From positions 62,001 to 126,000 of the forward strand of contig JAIWND010000033.1 of NCBI GenBank assembly GCA_025330725.1: DNA of 64,000 bases, written 5' to 3'. Positions within the stretch are counted from its first letter, which is position 1. Each line of letters begins with the position of its first letter. A program made the translations under genes and the position numbers. The stretch comes from Chlamydoabsidia padenii (taxonomy: Eukaryota > Mucoromycota > Mucoromycetes > Mucorales > Cunninghamellaceae). Shown here in pieces: positions 1-11,610 of this stretch. Under the pieces are notes generated by a model, which was not told where the DNA came from, did not search any database, and saw nothing but the letters and a program-made list of their open reading frames with translations.

Positions 1-3000
1 CACCAATACCGAATCCGATGTCGAGGAGAGAGGATAAATAAAGATTTGTCGTAAGAAGGATGAGCCCGAAGGAAATCACGCTGCATCGCTCTTCGTTCTT
101 CGAGATCGTCTGCCGAGATATCCTCCACCGAGGCGGAAATGTTGACCCGAAGAGATGGCGCCAGGGCATGCCGGAGAGTGTTGTCGCCATGTTCGTTATC
201 GCCTTGTTTTCGATTAATGTCATAAAAAGTTTGCAATTGGTCGAATGTTGCCTGTCCATCAAATAGCATACTTCTCCTTTGAGCCGCGTTTACAAATCGA
301 GGTTGTTGTTTAAGCCTAGAAAACCTAGAGTTTACACTTTGCCAGATATAACCAAACGGTTGTTGTTTGAATGATATTGCTTCTTGTTGACGCCGCCGAC
401 CACCACTAGATTTCAGTTTCTTGTCATCGTCTTGTTGAGGAATAGTATGTTGTTGGCCACCGTCATTCATAAAGTCCCTAATGTCACTTTTTTGTAAAGG
501 CAGTTTGAGATTTGCTGGTATACTGTCGATTGTCACATTCTTCGGGTTGGGTCGTAGATATCTGTAAATGTTCCAACGGCTGATGATTGCTTCGGCATTG
601 GCTTTCACCGAGTCATGTTTTTTGGCGTAATGATGTACTTGTCGTTGACGTTTTTCTTCTTCCGCAGTTTCAAAATTTTCCATCAAGATAGTGATAAACA
701 TGTTGACCATGATAACTATAATAGTAATGTAGAGTTAGTAATCAAGTTTTTGGTTTCTTTTTGTTGACGGTTTTTACTTACAGTTTGAGAAGGCAAACCA
801 GATTGACAAAAAGAGGGCATTTACAGCAGCATTGCCTGACGGGGCACCAAATTGCATTGCATTGTAAAGTACGGTAGTCCAATCTTCCCCTGAGAAGAGC
901 TATGTAAGAATAAGAATACAATACATGTCAGTAAACTAGTGACCAGGTGATTGATTGATTACTGCTTATTTGTTACCTGGTATAGACCAACAAAGGAGTT
1001 GTAAATGGAGAAGAAGCGCATTTCGCCTTCAGCTTCATTCAGTTCACCTTCCAGTAATTGGAAAGCCTACAAGATAATAATGAAAGGATGAGTACATATC
1101 TATCCACTTCAATCCCTAAGCTATACTCTTTTCATTTTGATCGACTACTTACGATGATAGCACATATTATAGTGGATAGAGTGATAAAGAAGATCAAGTT
1201 GACAAAACCATATACACTACCAAGTACTCGTGCCTAAACAGTATGAAATCACTTGGTTAGTCAATGGGATAAAGAAGAGTAGGTGAAAGTTTACCAATAA
1301 TTTCCGGAGTCGAGGTATGGCCAATAGCACGCGATAGATTCGCATCACCTGGAAGCCACTGAGCCAAGCGAAAGCCACAGCATTGGAATGAATAGCAGGA
1401 ATCCAAATAATACAAGACATAATTGAGATGATCATATCTGCCCGGTTAACCTTGTCGTTAAAGAAGAGTGACAGTTGCCGCCTTTGAGAGACCAATCTAA
1501 GCAGGATTTCGATCAAGAAGGCGATACTAAATCCACATTCCACAGAGTCTAAAAAAAGAGAGAGAGAGAGAGAGATAAACGATGAGCAATCCGTGCCCCT
1601 CTTCATTTTTATCATACGTACCTAATGTTGTCACTTGGTCTTCAGTCATGTCGTTGTTTTTGATAGCCATCGTCACCAAATCGACAACAACAAGAAGAAT
1701 CCATAATGGTTTGGAGGCAGCCACCCATTCTTGTAATAACGATTTTCGTGATTTCTTTGAGATATCACTATCACCAAAGGACCAACCACCTTCTGCGTCA
1801 GCCAAGACAGTAGTAGCTCTAATGATAATGTCATAAACAAAATGAGTAAGATTTTTTTTCCTGAAAGCTTTTACCATAATTTTGATTCATACTTTGATGT
1901 TGTAAAGGCCGAGTGTTGGTTATCTTCGCGAATCTTGGCAAACATTTCATTAATCACTGCGACAAACAAATTTAGAAGCCAAAAGTTCATAACAATGACG
2001 ATGACAATAAAGTAGAGACATGCCACAAAGTATTCCGCATCCATCATATCGTACATTCGATCCGTCCATGATTGTTCTATAGCACCCCCCCCAAAAAAAA
2101 GAGAGAATTGATTAGAATGAATAATGTGCTTAATACCCTTGTACTTACTTCCTGTTATAACCAGTACCATTAGCATGGATGAAAAGACATTGTCCATACT
2201 AAAAGTATTCCCAAACGGATTTGCAGTTTCCTAAAGCGGAGAATAAAAGTTAATCTATGCATTTTTTCTTTTTGTGTATGCACTTACTTTGCATACAAGA
2301 CCATTGTCGCACAAAAAGCCCTTATCCCAAGATGCAGGAGTGTTGTCCAATTTGATATATGGCTGCGGGATTCCATTTTCTAGATAACCACCACAGTATT
2401 GTTGGAGTTCTTGAGTATTCGAGCTATTCGTTGGATCTAGAAGGAAGATGAATATGAGTTTGAGTTTTTGCCGGCAACATCCATTCCCTTTTACCTGTCC
2501 AAACACAATGCCGTAATAAAGATCCCTTGAATGATTGCACACCAATGACTCTATTAAAACAAAAGAGTATATTTGTTAGTCTTCATACAACCTGTCTACC
2601 ATTTTTTTTTTTCAACTTACGCAAATATGATAAAAAAGAAGAGCACAAAGAAGGTGACATTCACCAAAAGTGGTGCCGCCTTTTTCAGACTATGGAGGAT
2701 AACAGTATTGCCTTTGGTGATGTTCAAGAGTCGCATAAGAATGATAGCAGACATCATTTTAAATACTGTAATCCTTTTCGAGTCGCCCACGATTTCTTGG
2801 TTGGTGATTAGTAAGGCAAAATGGACCCAATAAGACACCACCGAGACAAAATCCACTCGGTTCCAGCTATGTCGTAAGAATGGTTTTGATGTACGGTCGC
2901 TTTGTTGAGTTTCAGTTGCCGTCATCCCTCCTTCTTGTTGCTGTGTTCCGTCCTGTTTGATATATACAAAACCAAATACCACAATGCGCATTAAAGAGTA

Positions 3001-4378
3001 GATCCTATGTTCAATGACAGCATATCGAGTTAATTATCCCTTCGTCACTTCCATCGCCCCAGTGACTTACGTGTAAAAACAAAAGATACCAAATATCACA
3101 AATTGTTCCCAGCTTTCACCCCATCTCGAAGGAGGTTCCGGATTTGGTCCATTATCCCACCCAGCAGCCAACAGTACACAGCCGTGCAATACGATAATCA
3201 TCATGATAATTGTTTCCGTCCATCTACATACGATAAAAACGCGAGTCGTTTAGTTTCAAACATAAACATACATATATCTTTACTTACTTCCCCAACAAGA
3301 GTCTGGCGATCCATTTTCTAAATAAATTGTCAGATCCAAACAACCAGCAACTATTACCGACCAGTGCAATTTGGTGCTTCTTTGTTTTCTTGGACCCCGA
3401 GTTGGTGGAGGTTGGAGCAGGTGTGGTGGATGTTGAGCCATAAGGTTGGTTTCCATGGCGACTTGAGGTAGGTGTCATAGGTATCGTTTCTTCATTTACA
3501 TGAGGTATCAAGTTGTCGTTTTCGAGAGAGACAGTCAAATCATTGGATGATGAGCCATTGTGGGTCATATATGGTTGTCGTTTTGATGATGGATCGCCCC
3601 TGTCGATGTCTCTGCCCATTTCCATGTGATTGATAGTGTCGGTCTGTTTGCTATTGTTGATATCATTGTTATTACTCTGCTGAGGTGGTGATAAGAGGAC
3701 AGCATCGTTGATGTTTTCAATATTGACAACACGTTTAGCCGTATTTCGTAGTTGGAGAGAGAGCAGATCACCAAAGTCGACTAACTGCTTCCTTAAAGAG
3801 ATCCGCTCAATGTGATTATTGTGCTGGCGGTCGATTGTGGCTGGTTGATAAGTCCGTCGAATGCTTCGTGCCGCTGTAGGTAGCTGTGAAGAAGAATGCA
3901 AGGTGGTGCCATTGTCGCCATGTGCCATTCCAGCAGGATGATCTGTAAGTTTTGCCGTATCAGAGAATTCCATATCATCAGTAGTGTCATAGATAGATGT
4001 GTCAAAATCTTCATGTGGACTTTGCTTTTCGAATCGAGGTTCCGTGAAGGAATCGAATTTATCATTATCGTCATGAATCGTTAGTGGTGGTGCCGGTGGT
4101 GCCGGTGGTGGTGGTGGTAAAGGTTCAGCTTGTTCAAAGGCATGCCTAAAGTCTTGGATATTCACAGAAGGAGTGCGTTGGGTATAGGATCGTTCAAGTG
4201 AAGAAGCCACAGTAGGTGAGGATGGCGACTTAATATTGAAGTTCATAAAAGTTGTTGGTGACAGGTCAGCTTGGTCAGGTTGTGAGGATGATGCTATCGA
4301 TATTGACACATGCTTGTAAGGATTGTTGGACGATTGTCGTGCATTGAGAGTTTCTCGTTTAGGTGGAGGAAGTGACAT
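1..4378 (-). CDS. CCH1: Voltage-gated calcium channel alpha subunit, Cch1 type (5' part; gene runs off the window)
   Basis: Pore subunit of the plasma-membrane high-affinity calcium channel. Exons, 5' to 3' on the minus strand: 4378-3288, 3223-3071, 3004-2621, 2550-2495, 2436-2288, 2230-2149, 2076-1893, 1818-1622, 1548-1295, 1233-1153, 1066-977, 899-782 and 715 to the edge; all keep frame, giving about 1184 visible residues. Residues 1-350 are a low-complexity cytosolic tail with a poly-Pro stretch. Repeat I follows: the AVIGVQSFKGSLLRHCVW block near residue 543, a Cys-rich extracellular loop, then a pore segment TGKQSWTD near 640. Repeat II has an S4-like helix (FQVMRIYRVLLAIPRLRKLL) and pore GEDWT near 911, followed by the post-S6 segment NMFITILMENFETAEEEKR. 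Repeats III and IV lie outside. Repeat I has Gln where animal Cav channels carry Glu. The TTTAAATCCCGC motif lies 113 bp upstream of the ATG. Confidence 0.9.
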
Positions 4379-4490
4379 CCACTATGTTCAAATGAAGAGA
4401 AGTTAGAATAAAAGGAAGAGAGAGAAAAGGGGAGCGCCCAAAAATAAAAATAAAAAGATATAATTTTGTAAAGATCATGTTTTAAATCCC

Positions 4491-4502
4491 GCTACGATTT
4501 TA
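4491..4502 (+). promoter_or_regulatory. TTCAAATCCCGC-type upstream motif of CCH1
   Basis: TTTAAATCCCGC lies 113 bp upstream of the CCH1 start codon. It matches a motif repeated upstream of many genes here. A role is inferred only from its recurrence and spacing. Confidence 0.4.
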
Positions 4503-4588
4503 TTGGCTATACGTTTTTATAAGCTAGATAGTAAAGTTGATCCTACCACCACAATAAATAAAGAGAGGCATTGCTTGATCCGTCTAAA

Positions 4589-5285
4589 GGGCTTGTTTGT
4601 CAGTGAGGCTAAACCAACCATCCAGTCTTCTGATCGACTTTGTTATCCTAAACAAATACAAAACAGTTGGTGATCTTGTGTCCATGTACCACTTCTCCTT
4701 TCTATTACCTACCTAGCATTTCCATGGCTGTGCAAATAATAAAGTACGTTTCCCAATTGCTGGCTGTTTTTATCTCTTCGCCACTACAAATGGTTAGATT
4801 GGAATGAGAACTCTTTTTTCTACATACATAGAGTGCACATTACCTTCATTTTCCATCTATATGATTTAGTCAGTCATTTCATAGCAGCCCCAGCCCCACA
4901 ACTTCGAGTAATGTTTCATCCGTTCATCCTAAGCCCACCGGGTGGTCCAAATGAGGGTTCTACAAATCAAGTATTCAAATAAGCAGAGTCATCTTTTACC
5001 TGGTAATCCACCTAGTTTTTAATTTATATGTACTATAACCAGTTTGATAAGCACGGTCAACACCAGCACTTGCCTATTCCAATTTCATTTCATTTCCAAG
5101 AAGAGCATTGTCCTTTCCATCAAGTCTGTTGTTGCTATTAATGTCTTGTTCATGTCTTTTGTTGTTGTTGATTGTGAATCCATTACTGGTCTTGTCTTGT
5201 CAAATGAGTAAATTTTTGTTGATGTGTGTCGTTGATAATTGGAGCGCCAAAGACTAATTCCGTGGTTGTAAATTGCTATGGCCAT
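4589..5285 (-). other. Possible small spliced gene or decayed gene, unassigned
   Basis: The minus strand holds several short open blocks bounded by plausible splice signals: a block from an ATG at 5285, a block giving GLPEPSFGPPGGLRMNG across an intron near 4980, and a block near 4735-4800 (QLGNVLYYLHSHGNA in one frame, NWETYFIICTAMEML in another) that can splice to a tail ending near 4589. I could not join them into one uninterrupted reading frame, because stops intervene between blocks. It may be a gene with exons I have misplaced, a pseudogene, or noise. No family recognised. Confidence 0.15.
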
Positions 5286-5587
5286 AAAGTGTAATATTGT
5301 GTGCTGAATAATAATGGATTATACATAGTGGGAATATGGATCAGAGAGTAAAAAGAAAAAGAAAAGAGATTTACCCCTTTCTTCCTTTTAATACATTTTA
5401 AATCCCGCCTTTCCAGACTCTTGAGCGAGTGGCTTCCTAGGCGTCATTTCATTAATGCGAACTGTTATAATTTGACAATGTATGGATTTTGATCATCTGA
5501 TTTTTTCTTTTTCACAGCATATAAAGGAGCTTTGTATATAAATTCTTTTCAACTTTCCTTGGGGATGCCCACCCAAACAACAACAAC

Positions 5588-5907
5588 ATGTCGGTCACTT
5601 CTTGGAATGAGAATATGGCTAGCAACCCCCCTTTGAGAGGAAAGGGTACAGCCAACGGTAAGTGAAAAAGAAAAGGAAACCACATACTTACACATAATAC
5701 TTACTGATATTGCGTTCTTCGCTTATTCGACGAAAAATTCAAGTTACCCCAGACTCTTCATCATACAACTCGAAACCCATCGTAGTAATGATCATAGATC
5801 ACAAGACTAGTAGACATAAAAATACCGCTCAAGGGGTCGATTATACATTGCTTTTATTAACATGTCATTTTGATGTCTTTATTATTTCAGAATACAAAGA
5901 TTGTTAA
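5588..5907 (+). CDS. Small hypothetical spliced gene
   Basis: A TATA-like TATATAAA near 5536 precedes an ATG at 5588 in a CAACAACAACATG context. Exon 1 (5588-5657) encodes MSVTSWNENMASNPPLRGKG and ends at a good GTAAGT donor. The next AG (ending 5743) restores a frame giving VTPDSSSYNSKPIVVMIIDH and running to a stop at 5907. A further intron is possible: donor at GTAGAC (near 5808), a branch-like TATTAAC and the acceptor TTATTTCAG (ending 5890) would give a protein of about 50 residues with the same KDC tail. No known family recognised. The neighbouring gene on the other strand converges on it. Confidence 0.35.
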
Positions 5908-6023
5908 ACTGTTCCTAATACTAGTTTATTATAAGATCAAATAAATGTGATGATGGTGTACATTATAGTGGATGCACGAGTGTGTGTGAATGTATAAAAG
6001 GGAGAGCGGGGGAGTTTCTACAT

Positions 6024-8116
6024 CTAAAAGTTGATAGCGTTACCAGTAGAGGCGATCAAAGCAGCTTCACGCATGGCTTCAGAGAGAGTAGGGTGAGCGT
6101 GCTATTTTGATTTTCATCAAGACAAAATAAAATAAAAAACTCCAGTCAGTCAGTGTGCTTTGGACAATACCAACCCTGATATCTTCTTTTCTCTTACCAT
6201 AGTTCGTCCGACATCTTCAGCAGAAGCACCGTATCTATAATGGAGATCAGTTAGTTGTTATCCTTCAGTATACATAAATCCATGATTGTGACTTACTCCA
6301 TAGCAAGGACACCTTCGGCAATCATTTCACCGGCGTTAGGACCAATGATGTGGACACCCAAGATACGGTCAGTTTCAGCATCAGCAATCACCTTGACAGA
6401 GCCATCCATGTCGTCATTTGTACGAGCACGAGAGTTGGCAACGAAGGGGAAGCTACCAGTCTTGTATTTGACACCTTCGCTCTTCAATTCAGCTTCGTTC
6501 TTACCAACCCAGGCAACTTCAGGGTGAGTGTAGATCACAGAGGGGACGGCATCATAGTTGACATGACCATGACCAGTACCAATGATTTCAGCAACAGCGA
6601 AACCTTCATCTTCAGCCTTGTGAGCCAACATGGGACCGAAAGTCACATCACCAATACAACGGATGTTGGGCACGTTGGTCTTGTATTCGCTATCAATCAC
6701 CACACGTCCACGGTTGTCCACTTCTACACCAACGTTTTCCAATCCGAGACCCTTGGTGTAAGGACGACGACCAATAGAGACCAACACAGCATCAGCTTCC
6801 AACTAGATTATTAGTAATTACAAAAAAAAAAAAAATATTTAATACAATCGATCCTTCTCCCCCACCTCTATTAAACTTACAGTTTCGGCCTTGCCACCCT
6901 TGGAGGCTTCCACATCCACCTTGACGATATCACCTTCAACCTTGGCACCATTCACCTTGGTAGACATCTTGAATTTGAGACCTTGCTTGGACAGGAGACG
7001 ATGGAAAGTCTTGGCCATTTCAGGGTCCATACCAGCACCAATAGCATCCAAGTATTCAACCACAGTAACTTCAGCACCGAGACGAGACCAAACGGAACCC
7101 AATTCCAAACCGATCACACCAGCACCGATCACGACCATCTTCTTGGGCACCTTGGACAATTCCAAAGCGCCAGTGGAGGACACAATCTTCTTTTCATCGA
7201 TTTCAATACCAGGAATAGGAGTCACTTCGGAACCAGTAGCAATGATAAAGTTCTTACCCTTCAAAGTAGTTTGTTTACCATCCAAGCCTTCGACATTGAC
7301 TTCGCTAGTAGACTTGAAAGAGCCAGTTCCCTTCAAGTAGTCCACCTTGTACTTTTTGAAGAGGAATTCCACACCCTTGGTCAAACCGTTGACTGCCTTG
7401 ACACGAGCCTTGTGCATGTTGTCCAAGTTGAGTTGAACGTCACCGACGTCAATACCGCGGCTCTTCAATCCATGCTTGGTGTCATGGTAGATATGAGAGT
7501 TGTTCAACATGGCCTTGGAGGGGATACAACCGACGTTCAAACAGGTACCACCGAGAGTACCACGCTTTTCAATACAGGCAACCTTCAAGATAATAAAATA
7601 AAATAAAAAGTATTATTAATAAGACGAGAAAGATGAGTTATCAAAAGGAAGCTTCACTTTACCTTGAGACCTTGTTGAGCAGCCTTGATGGCAGCAGGGT
7701 AACCGCCAGGTCCTAAATCATACCAAAAACAGATAAAATGTTGAGTATTTCCAATCCGTATTCCTTATTAATCCAACTTACCACCACCAATAACAACAAC
7801 ATCGTATTCAGTGTCTACATAAAAGTAAAAGATTATAATAGCAAGTTAATGAATGTAAAAGCCTTTTCAAACTAGTAACCTACCAGCAGGGGAGCTGTAG
7901 AAGCGATAGAATTGGTTGGCAATAGGAGCACGCACTGACTTGACGGCAGCGTTACGGGCAGCAACCTATAATATAAAAAAAAAGTGTGTGAGTTGGTTCC
8001 CCCAAAGATGGATCCCCAACCAAATCATGGGTATTTCCCCCCTTCTTTTTTCCAAACTAGTGTATCAAATCGATACTTACGTTGGCTAAAGGCTTGGAAG
8101 TCACCAATCGAAACAT
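6024..8116 (-). CDS. LPD1: Dihydrolipoamide dehydrogenase, mitochondrial (E3)
   Basis: FAD flavoprotein that reoxidises dihydrolipoamide in the pyruvate, 2-oxoglutarate and branched-chain dehydrogenase complexes and the glycine cleavage system of the mitochondrial matrix. Eight exons: 8116-8081, 7965-7884, 7814-7782, 7712-7663, 7582-6881, 6802-6297, 6234-6198 and 6101-6024; 507 residues, normal for the family. The first 40 residues ([20 protein letters not shown] onward) are a basic, acid-free mitochondrial presequence. The FAD-binding GGGPGG lies near residue 49, the redox-active disulfide GGTCLNVGC is at C81/C86, the NAD-binding [13 protein letters not shown] lies in the central domain, and the catalytic dimer-interface His-Glu pair is H485/E490 (HPTLSE). 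Exon 2 encodes most of the presequence. The gene looks intact. Confidence 0.97.
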
Positions 8117-8413
8117 GATTATAAAAGGTTGTTAAATAAAGAAGAAATGGAAAGAAAAAGGAAAAGGAAGTAATATTTAAGGGAAAACAGCGGGAAGAAA
8201 AAATTTGTGGGTCTGTTCGACGTCATTCAGTGGACAAGCGGGGAATGAAATTACTTCCGGTGGTTTCCATTTGCCTTTCTACCCCTTATTTTTCCCTTTT
8301 CTTTGTAATCAGTGATATCCATTTTTTTTTTTTTTTTGATTCTATATGAACAACTTACTTGTTCCTCCACCCTTACCCAACCCTTTCAAATGAATCATGC
8401 AGAGGTGTTTGAA

Positions 8414-8427
8414 GGCGGGATTTGAAA
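8414..8427 (+). promoter_or_regulatory. GGCGGGATTTGAAA motif between CDC10 and LPD1
   Basis: This is the fullest version of the recurrent upstream motif in the window. It lies 298 bp upstream of the LPD1 start and just past the CDC10 stop, so it is farther from a start codon than most copies. Confidence 0.35.
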
Positions 8428-8533
8428 ATAAAACTTTATTCGGCAGGAAAAGAAAGATTATTAATAGAGTCATCATAAGACTAGACATCTCCTTATGCAT
8501 ACATAAAAGGAGATTAATAGGAAAGAGCTGGAA

Positions 8534-10160
8534 CTAAGCGGGGCTTCCCACCGCAGGTGAGGCATTAACACCACTTGAGTTCATGGTAGTAGCACTGGAT
8601 GGGGCATTGGGCGTGGAGGGTTGAGACATTGGGCCAGGAGAACTCTTCCCAGCATGAGTGGATTCCTTGATAGCTAACAACTGTTTGGCTCTAAAAGCTT
8701 CATAATGAATTTGAGCAGTTGTTTCAATCAAATCCTGAAGATGAGTACGGGTCAAAAAGTTACGAAGATAGATGAATTCACAATGTTCTTCGTTCTCGAC
8801 TAATTAGCACAGAGTGAAGGGTTAGTACTAATACTAGTCAGTCATTTGCTTTAGAAAGACTTACCATTGATAATTCCGTATCGATTCTTTCTGCCACGAA
8901 CAGGTTTACCATCGATCACCACGTTTCTTTCTGATCCTACAATGGCAAAAGGTAAAAGTTCCTATTGATGAAAAGAGGGACAGTCAAAAACCGGAAAGAA
9001 CAAAATCAAGGCACAATCACTTACACGAATACTTTCATTCAATGCTTGTTCTTGTTCATCGTCTTCATCACTTTCGTACGGGTACAACTTGATGTTGTGG
9101 AAAATCAATTCAGCCTTGATCTGTCAAAGAAGAAGAAAGTGATTAAAGCGCCGTTTGAAAATGCAAAAGTTTACCCTTTGCTTAAATGCATGTCGTTCCT
9201 CGATCGTTAAAGAATCAGACTTGGCAATGACAGGAACAACATTCACTACTTCGGAAAGCTTTTTAAGGACAACGATATCGATAGGTTTCAATCTAATAAT
9301 AGATATAAATACATAAAAAAAAAACACCCCAAATGTCATCGACATCATTATTATCTTGAAAAAAGGAAGAATACAAATTGGTTATCTTGAATTTACGCAT
9401 GACCAGTAGGACTAATGAAGAAAAGACAACAATGGATTCGACTGTCTTGAATATATCGTTCTCGTGTAGCTGTTAGCTCTTTACGAAGGTAAGCTGAATG
9501 TTGATCTTTTATATATTTGATGATGGGTTCCCAACTAGGAAAAGATATGCAAAAAAAAAAAAATGAATTTCAAATCCCGACGAGAAGGAGAGTTGTTCTT
9601 TTACCAGTTTTCGTTATTCACCTGATCCCCATAACCAGGAGTATCAACAATGTTCAATCTTAAATGAACGCCATTTTCTTCAACCACTAAAAAATACAAA
9701 AAAAGATTGCCAAAAAAAGAGTGATTATAAGAAACATGATTTTTAGTGATTGTTTATGCAAATGGGTTTACAGTGAGAGACAGTTTCAATTTCGGTTGTT
9801 TGGCGATTAGGTTCATCTGCAGCCAACCTTGCTTTACTTTCAATTAGATGGGATGCAAATATGGTGTTAACCAATGTAGACTTTCCGAGCCCAGATTGTC
9901 CTAGTTTCAAGAAGTGAAGATGAATAGATAGTGAAAGGATATATGGGTTCGACTCTTTTTTTTTCAATTACCGACAACCATCACGTTAAAGTGGAATCCG
10001 CGTTTTAGCAACTTCTTTTCGATTTGCTGAGTGATGGTATCAAAACCAACATAACCTTCCAAGGATGTCTAGTATAAAACGAGTTTCCTTTAATTTAATT
10101 TTATTTTTCTTTCTCTTCACTTACAGCAACAGGATCAACGGCAAGTGAACTTGACGACAT
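8534..10160 (-). CDS. CDC10: Septin, Cdc10 class
   Basis: GTP-binding septin that assembles into heteromeric rods and filaments at septation sites and hyphal branch points. Nine exons: 10160-10125, 10068-9972, 9900-9772, 9686-9605, 9534-9397, 9292-9175, 9120-9025, 8961-8865 and 8799-8534; 352 residues. G1 is GQSGLGKST (residues 45-53), G3 is DTPG (102-105) and G4 is AKSD (184-187). The start TSLEGYVGFDTITQQIEKKL, the block CWEPIIKYIKDQHSAYLRKE and LKPIDIVVLKKL are the sequences I associate with Cdc10. Like Cdc10, it lacks the C-terminal coiled coil of other septins and ends instead in a short Ser/Pro/Ala-rich tail. It shares a 359-bp divergent promoter with NAA38. Confidence 0.95.
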
Positions 10161-10519
10161 TTGATTTAGTTTTAAAGCTGAAGAAAAAGAAAAAGAAAAA
10201 GAGAAAGGGAATGTGAGTCTTAATCGGCTTTTGTAGATGTAAAAAAAAAAAAAAAAAAAAAAAAAAGGAGAGGAAAAGAGAACAAAGGAGATTGACGAAT
10301 AAAGTAGGTATATTTCTTCTGTAATAGGGTGAGTGTTACTGTCTATCCCATCACAAGGAGAGGTTCCATCCCTTTTGATGCCTGGGACTCCTACTTTCCA
10401 CCCCCTTTTGCATGAATCTATCCTATTTTCCCATCGATTTGAAAACCCGACAATCTCATGACTTTCTTTCGAAAACATTCATATTCCGCCCTTTCTCTTT
10501 TCCTTTTGTCATTCTACAC

Positions 10520-10859
10520 ATGGGCATCACGGACGTCAACAAAGTTAACTTGCTACGATCATACCTCAACTTTAAAGCAAGGGTCGAAATCTCTGATGGA
10601 AGAATATTTATAGGCACTTTTGTATGTATCGACAAGCAAAAAAACCTCATCTTGGCACAAGCAGAAGAATATCGTAAAGGTAAGATATTGGCTCAACTTG
10701 AAAAAAGCGCAATTCTTATAGTGCTAACTATCTCTCTCTCTTTTGTCTGTACTGGCAACATGTATAAATATAGATGAACAGCGTCTTGTTGGACTTGTCA
10801 TGATTCCTGGTGTGCACCTTGTTAAAATGGAAACTGAAGACCTAGATTTATATACCTGA
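10520..10859 (+). CDS. NAA38: NatC N-terminal acetyltransferase auxiliary subunit, LSm-like
   Basis: Sm-fold auxiliary subunit of the NatC complex (Mak3/Mak10/Mak31 in yeast), which acetylates N-terminal Met-hydrophobic residues. Exons 10520-10679 and 10774-10859 give 81 residues. The Sm1 motif shows as RVEISDGRIFIGTFVCIDKQ with NLILAQAEEY, and the Sm2-like part as RLVGLVMIPGVHLVKMET, which resembles human LSMD1 (LGLAMVPGHHIVSIE) rather than the spliceosomal LSm proteins. The start ATG follows ACAC in a pyrimidine-rich leader. A poly(A)-signal-like AATAAA lies near 10984. LSm8 is the main alternative; the Sm2 wording argues against it. Confidence 0.85.
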
Positions 10860-11610
10860 TTTCCATACATCTCCCCTTCCCTCGTGTATATATTGTTGTA
10901 CCTTTTTTTTTTTTAATTTTATTTTACCTTACCTTACCTTCCTCTTTATATTGTAACTATAGCACTGTTTGAATATCAATCTTAATAAATCAGAACATTA
11001 TTAATGTGTGATAGCATGTCATATACTTGGCTTGACTAATACGGATTCCCACTTTGTTTTACTTTGACGATAATATGTTTTGTTTAGGCACCATTGAGGC
11101 ATTGCTGTAAATTGTCTGATAACAATCTCCGCTGCAGCACAATTTGGCCAGCTATGTATCATTTGGGGATTAAAAAAAAGGTTTATCACATGTATACACA
11201 CTCAGGTAAGATGATGTACATTCCAGAGTATGTGTCCTGAATTACTCGATCAGAGCTTCATCAAGGCGTGGATCGAAACATGCTGCAATAAATAACAATC
11301 ACTTTATTTGGAAAGACAATGTACGGATGAGTGTTCCGATCCTTACATATGTAGGGCAAAAGGACCGGATTCGAATGAAAAAGTATCAATCAATGTTATC
11401 TTCTTTAAAAGTGCCATTGTTGTTGTCAACGGGACTACCGCTTAAAGGGTGTAGCATAATCGGAAGTTGAAATGTAGGCATATTTCTAAATTTGGGCGAT
11501 GTTTTGCTTTGCCGATATTTTTTTAAACCAACCGTTCTTGATTTTTTTAGTTTTACTCTCTTTCTTTCGCTTCCTGATCACTTTCCCCCCTTTCTTCTAT
11601 TCTATATACT
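10860..11610. other. Intergenic; possible tiny minus-strand exons, otherwise nothing recognised
   Basis: This 750-bp gap holds a T-rich 3' region for NAA38 and the promoter of the next gene. On the minus strand, blocks near 11345-11430 (MALLKKITLIDTFSFESGPF, overlapped in another frame by MPTFQLPIMLHPLSGSPVDN) and 11249-11283 (CFDPRLDEALIE then stop, after an ATTGCAG acceptor) look exon-like, but their splice phases do not match in the arrangement I can build. I do not call a gene. Confidence 0.2.

Noticed and set aside
6350..7606. Long plus-strand open frames (154, 149 and 207 residues) opposite the LPD1 exons
   Set aside because: They mirror the codon pattern of a strongly conserved gene on the other strand, run across its introns and match nothing.
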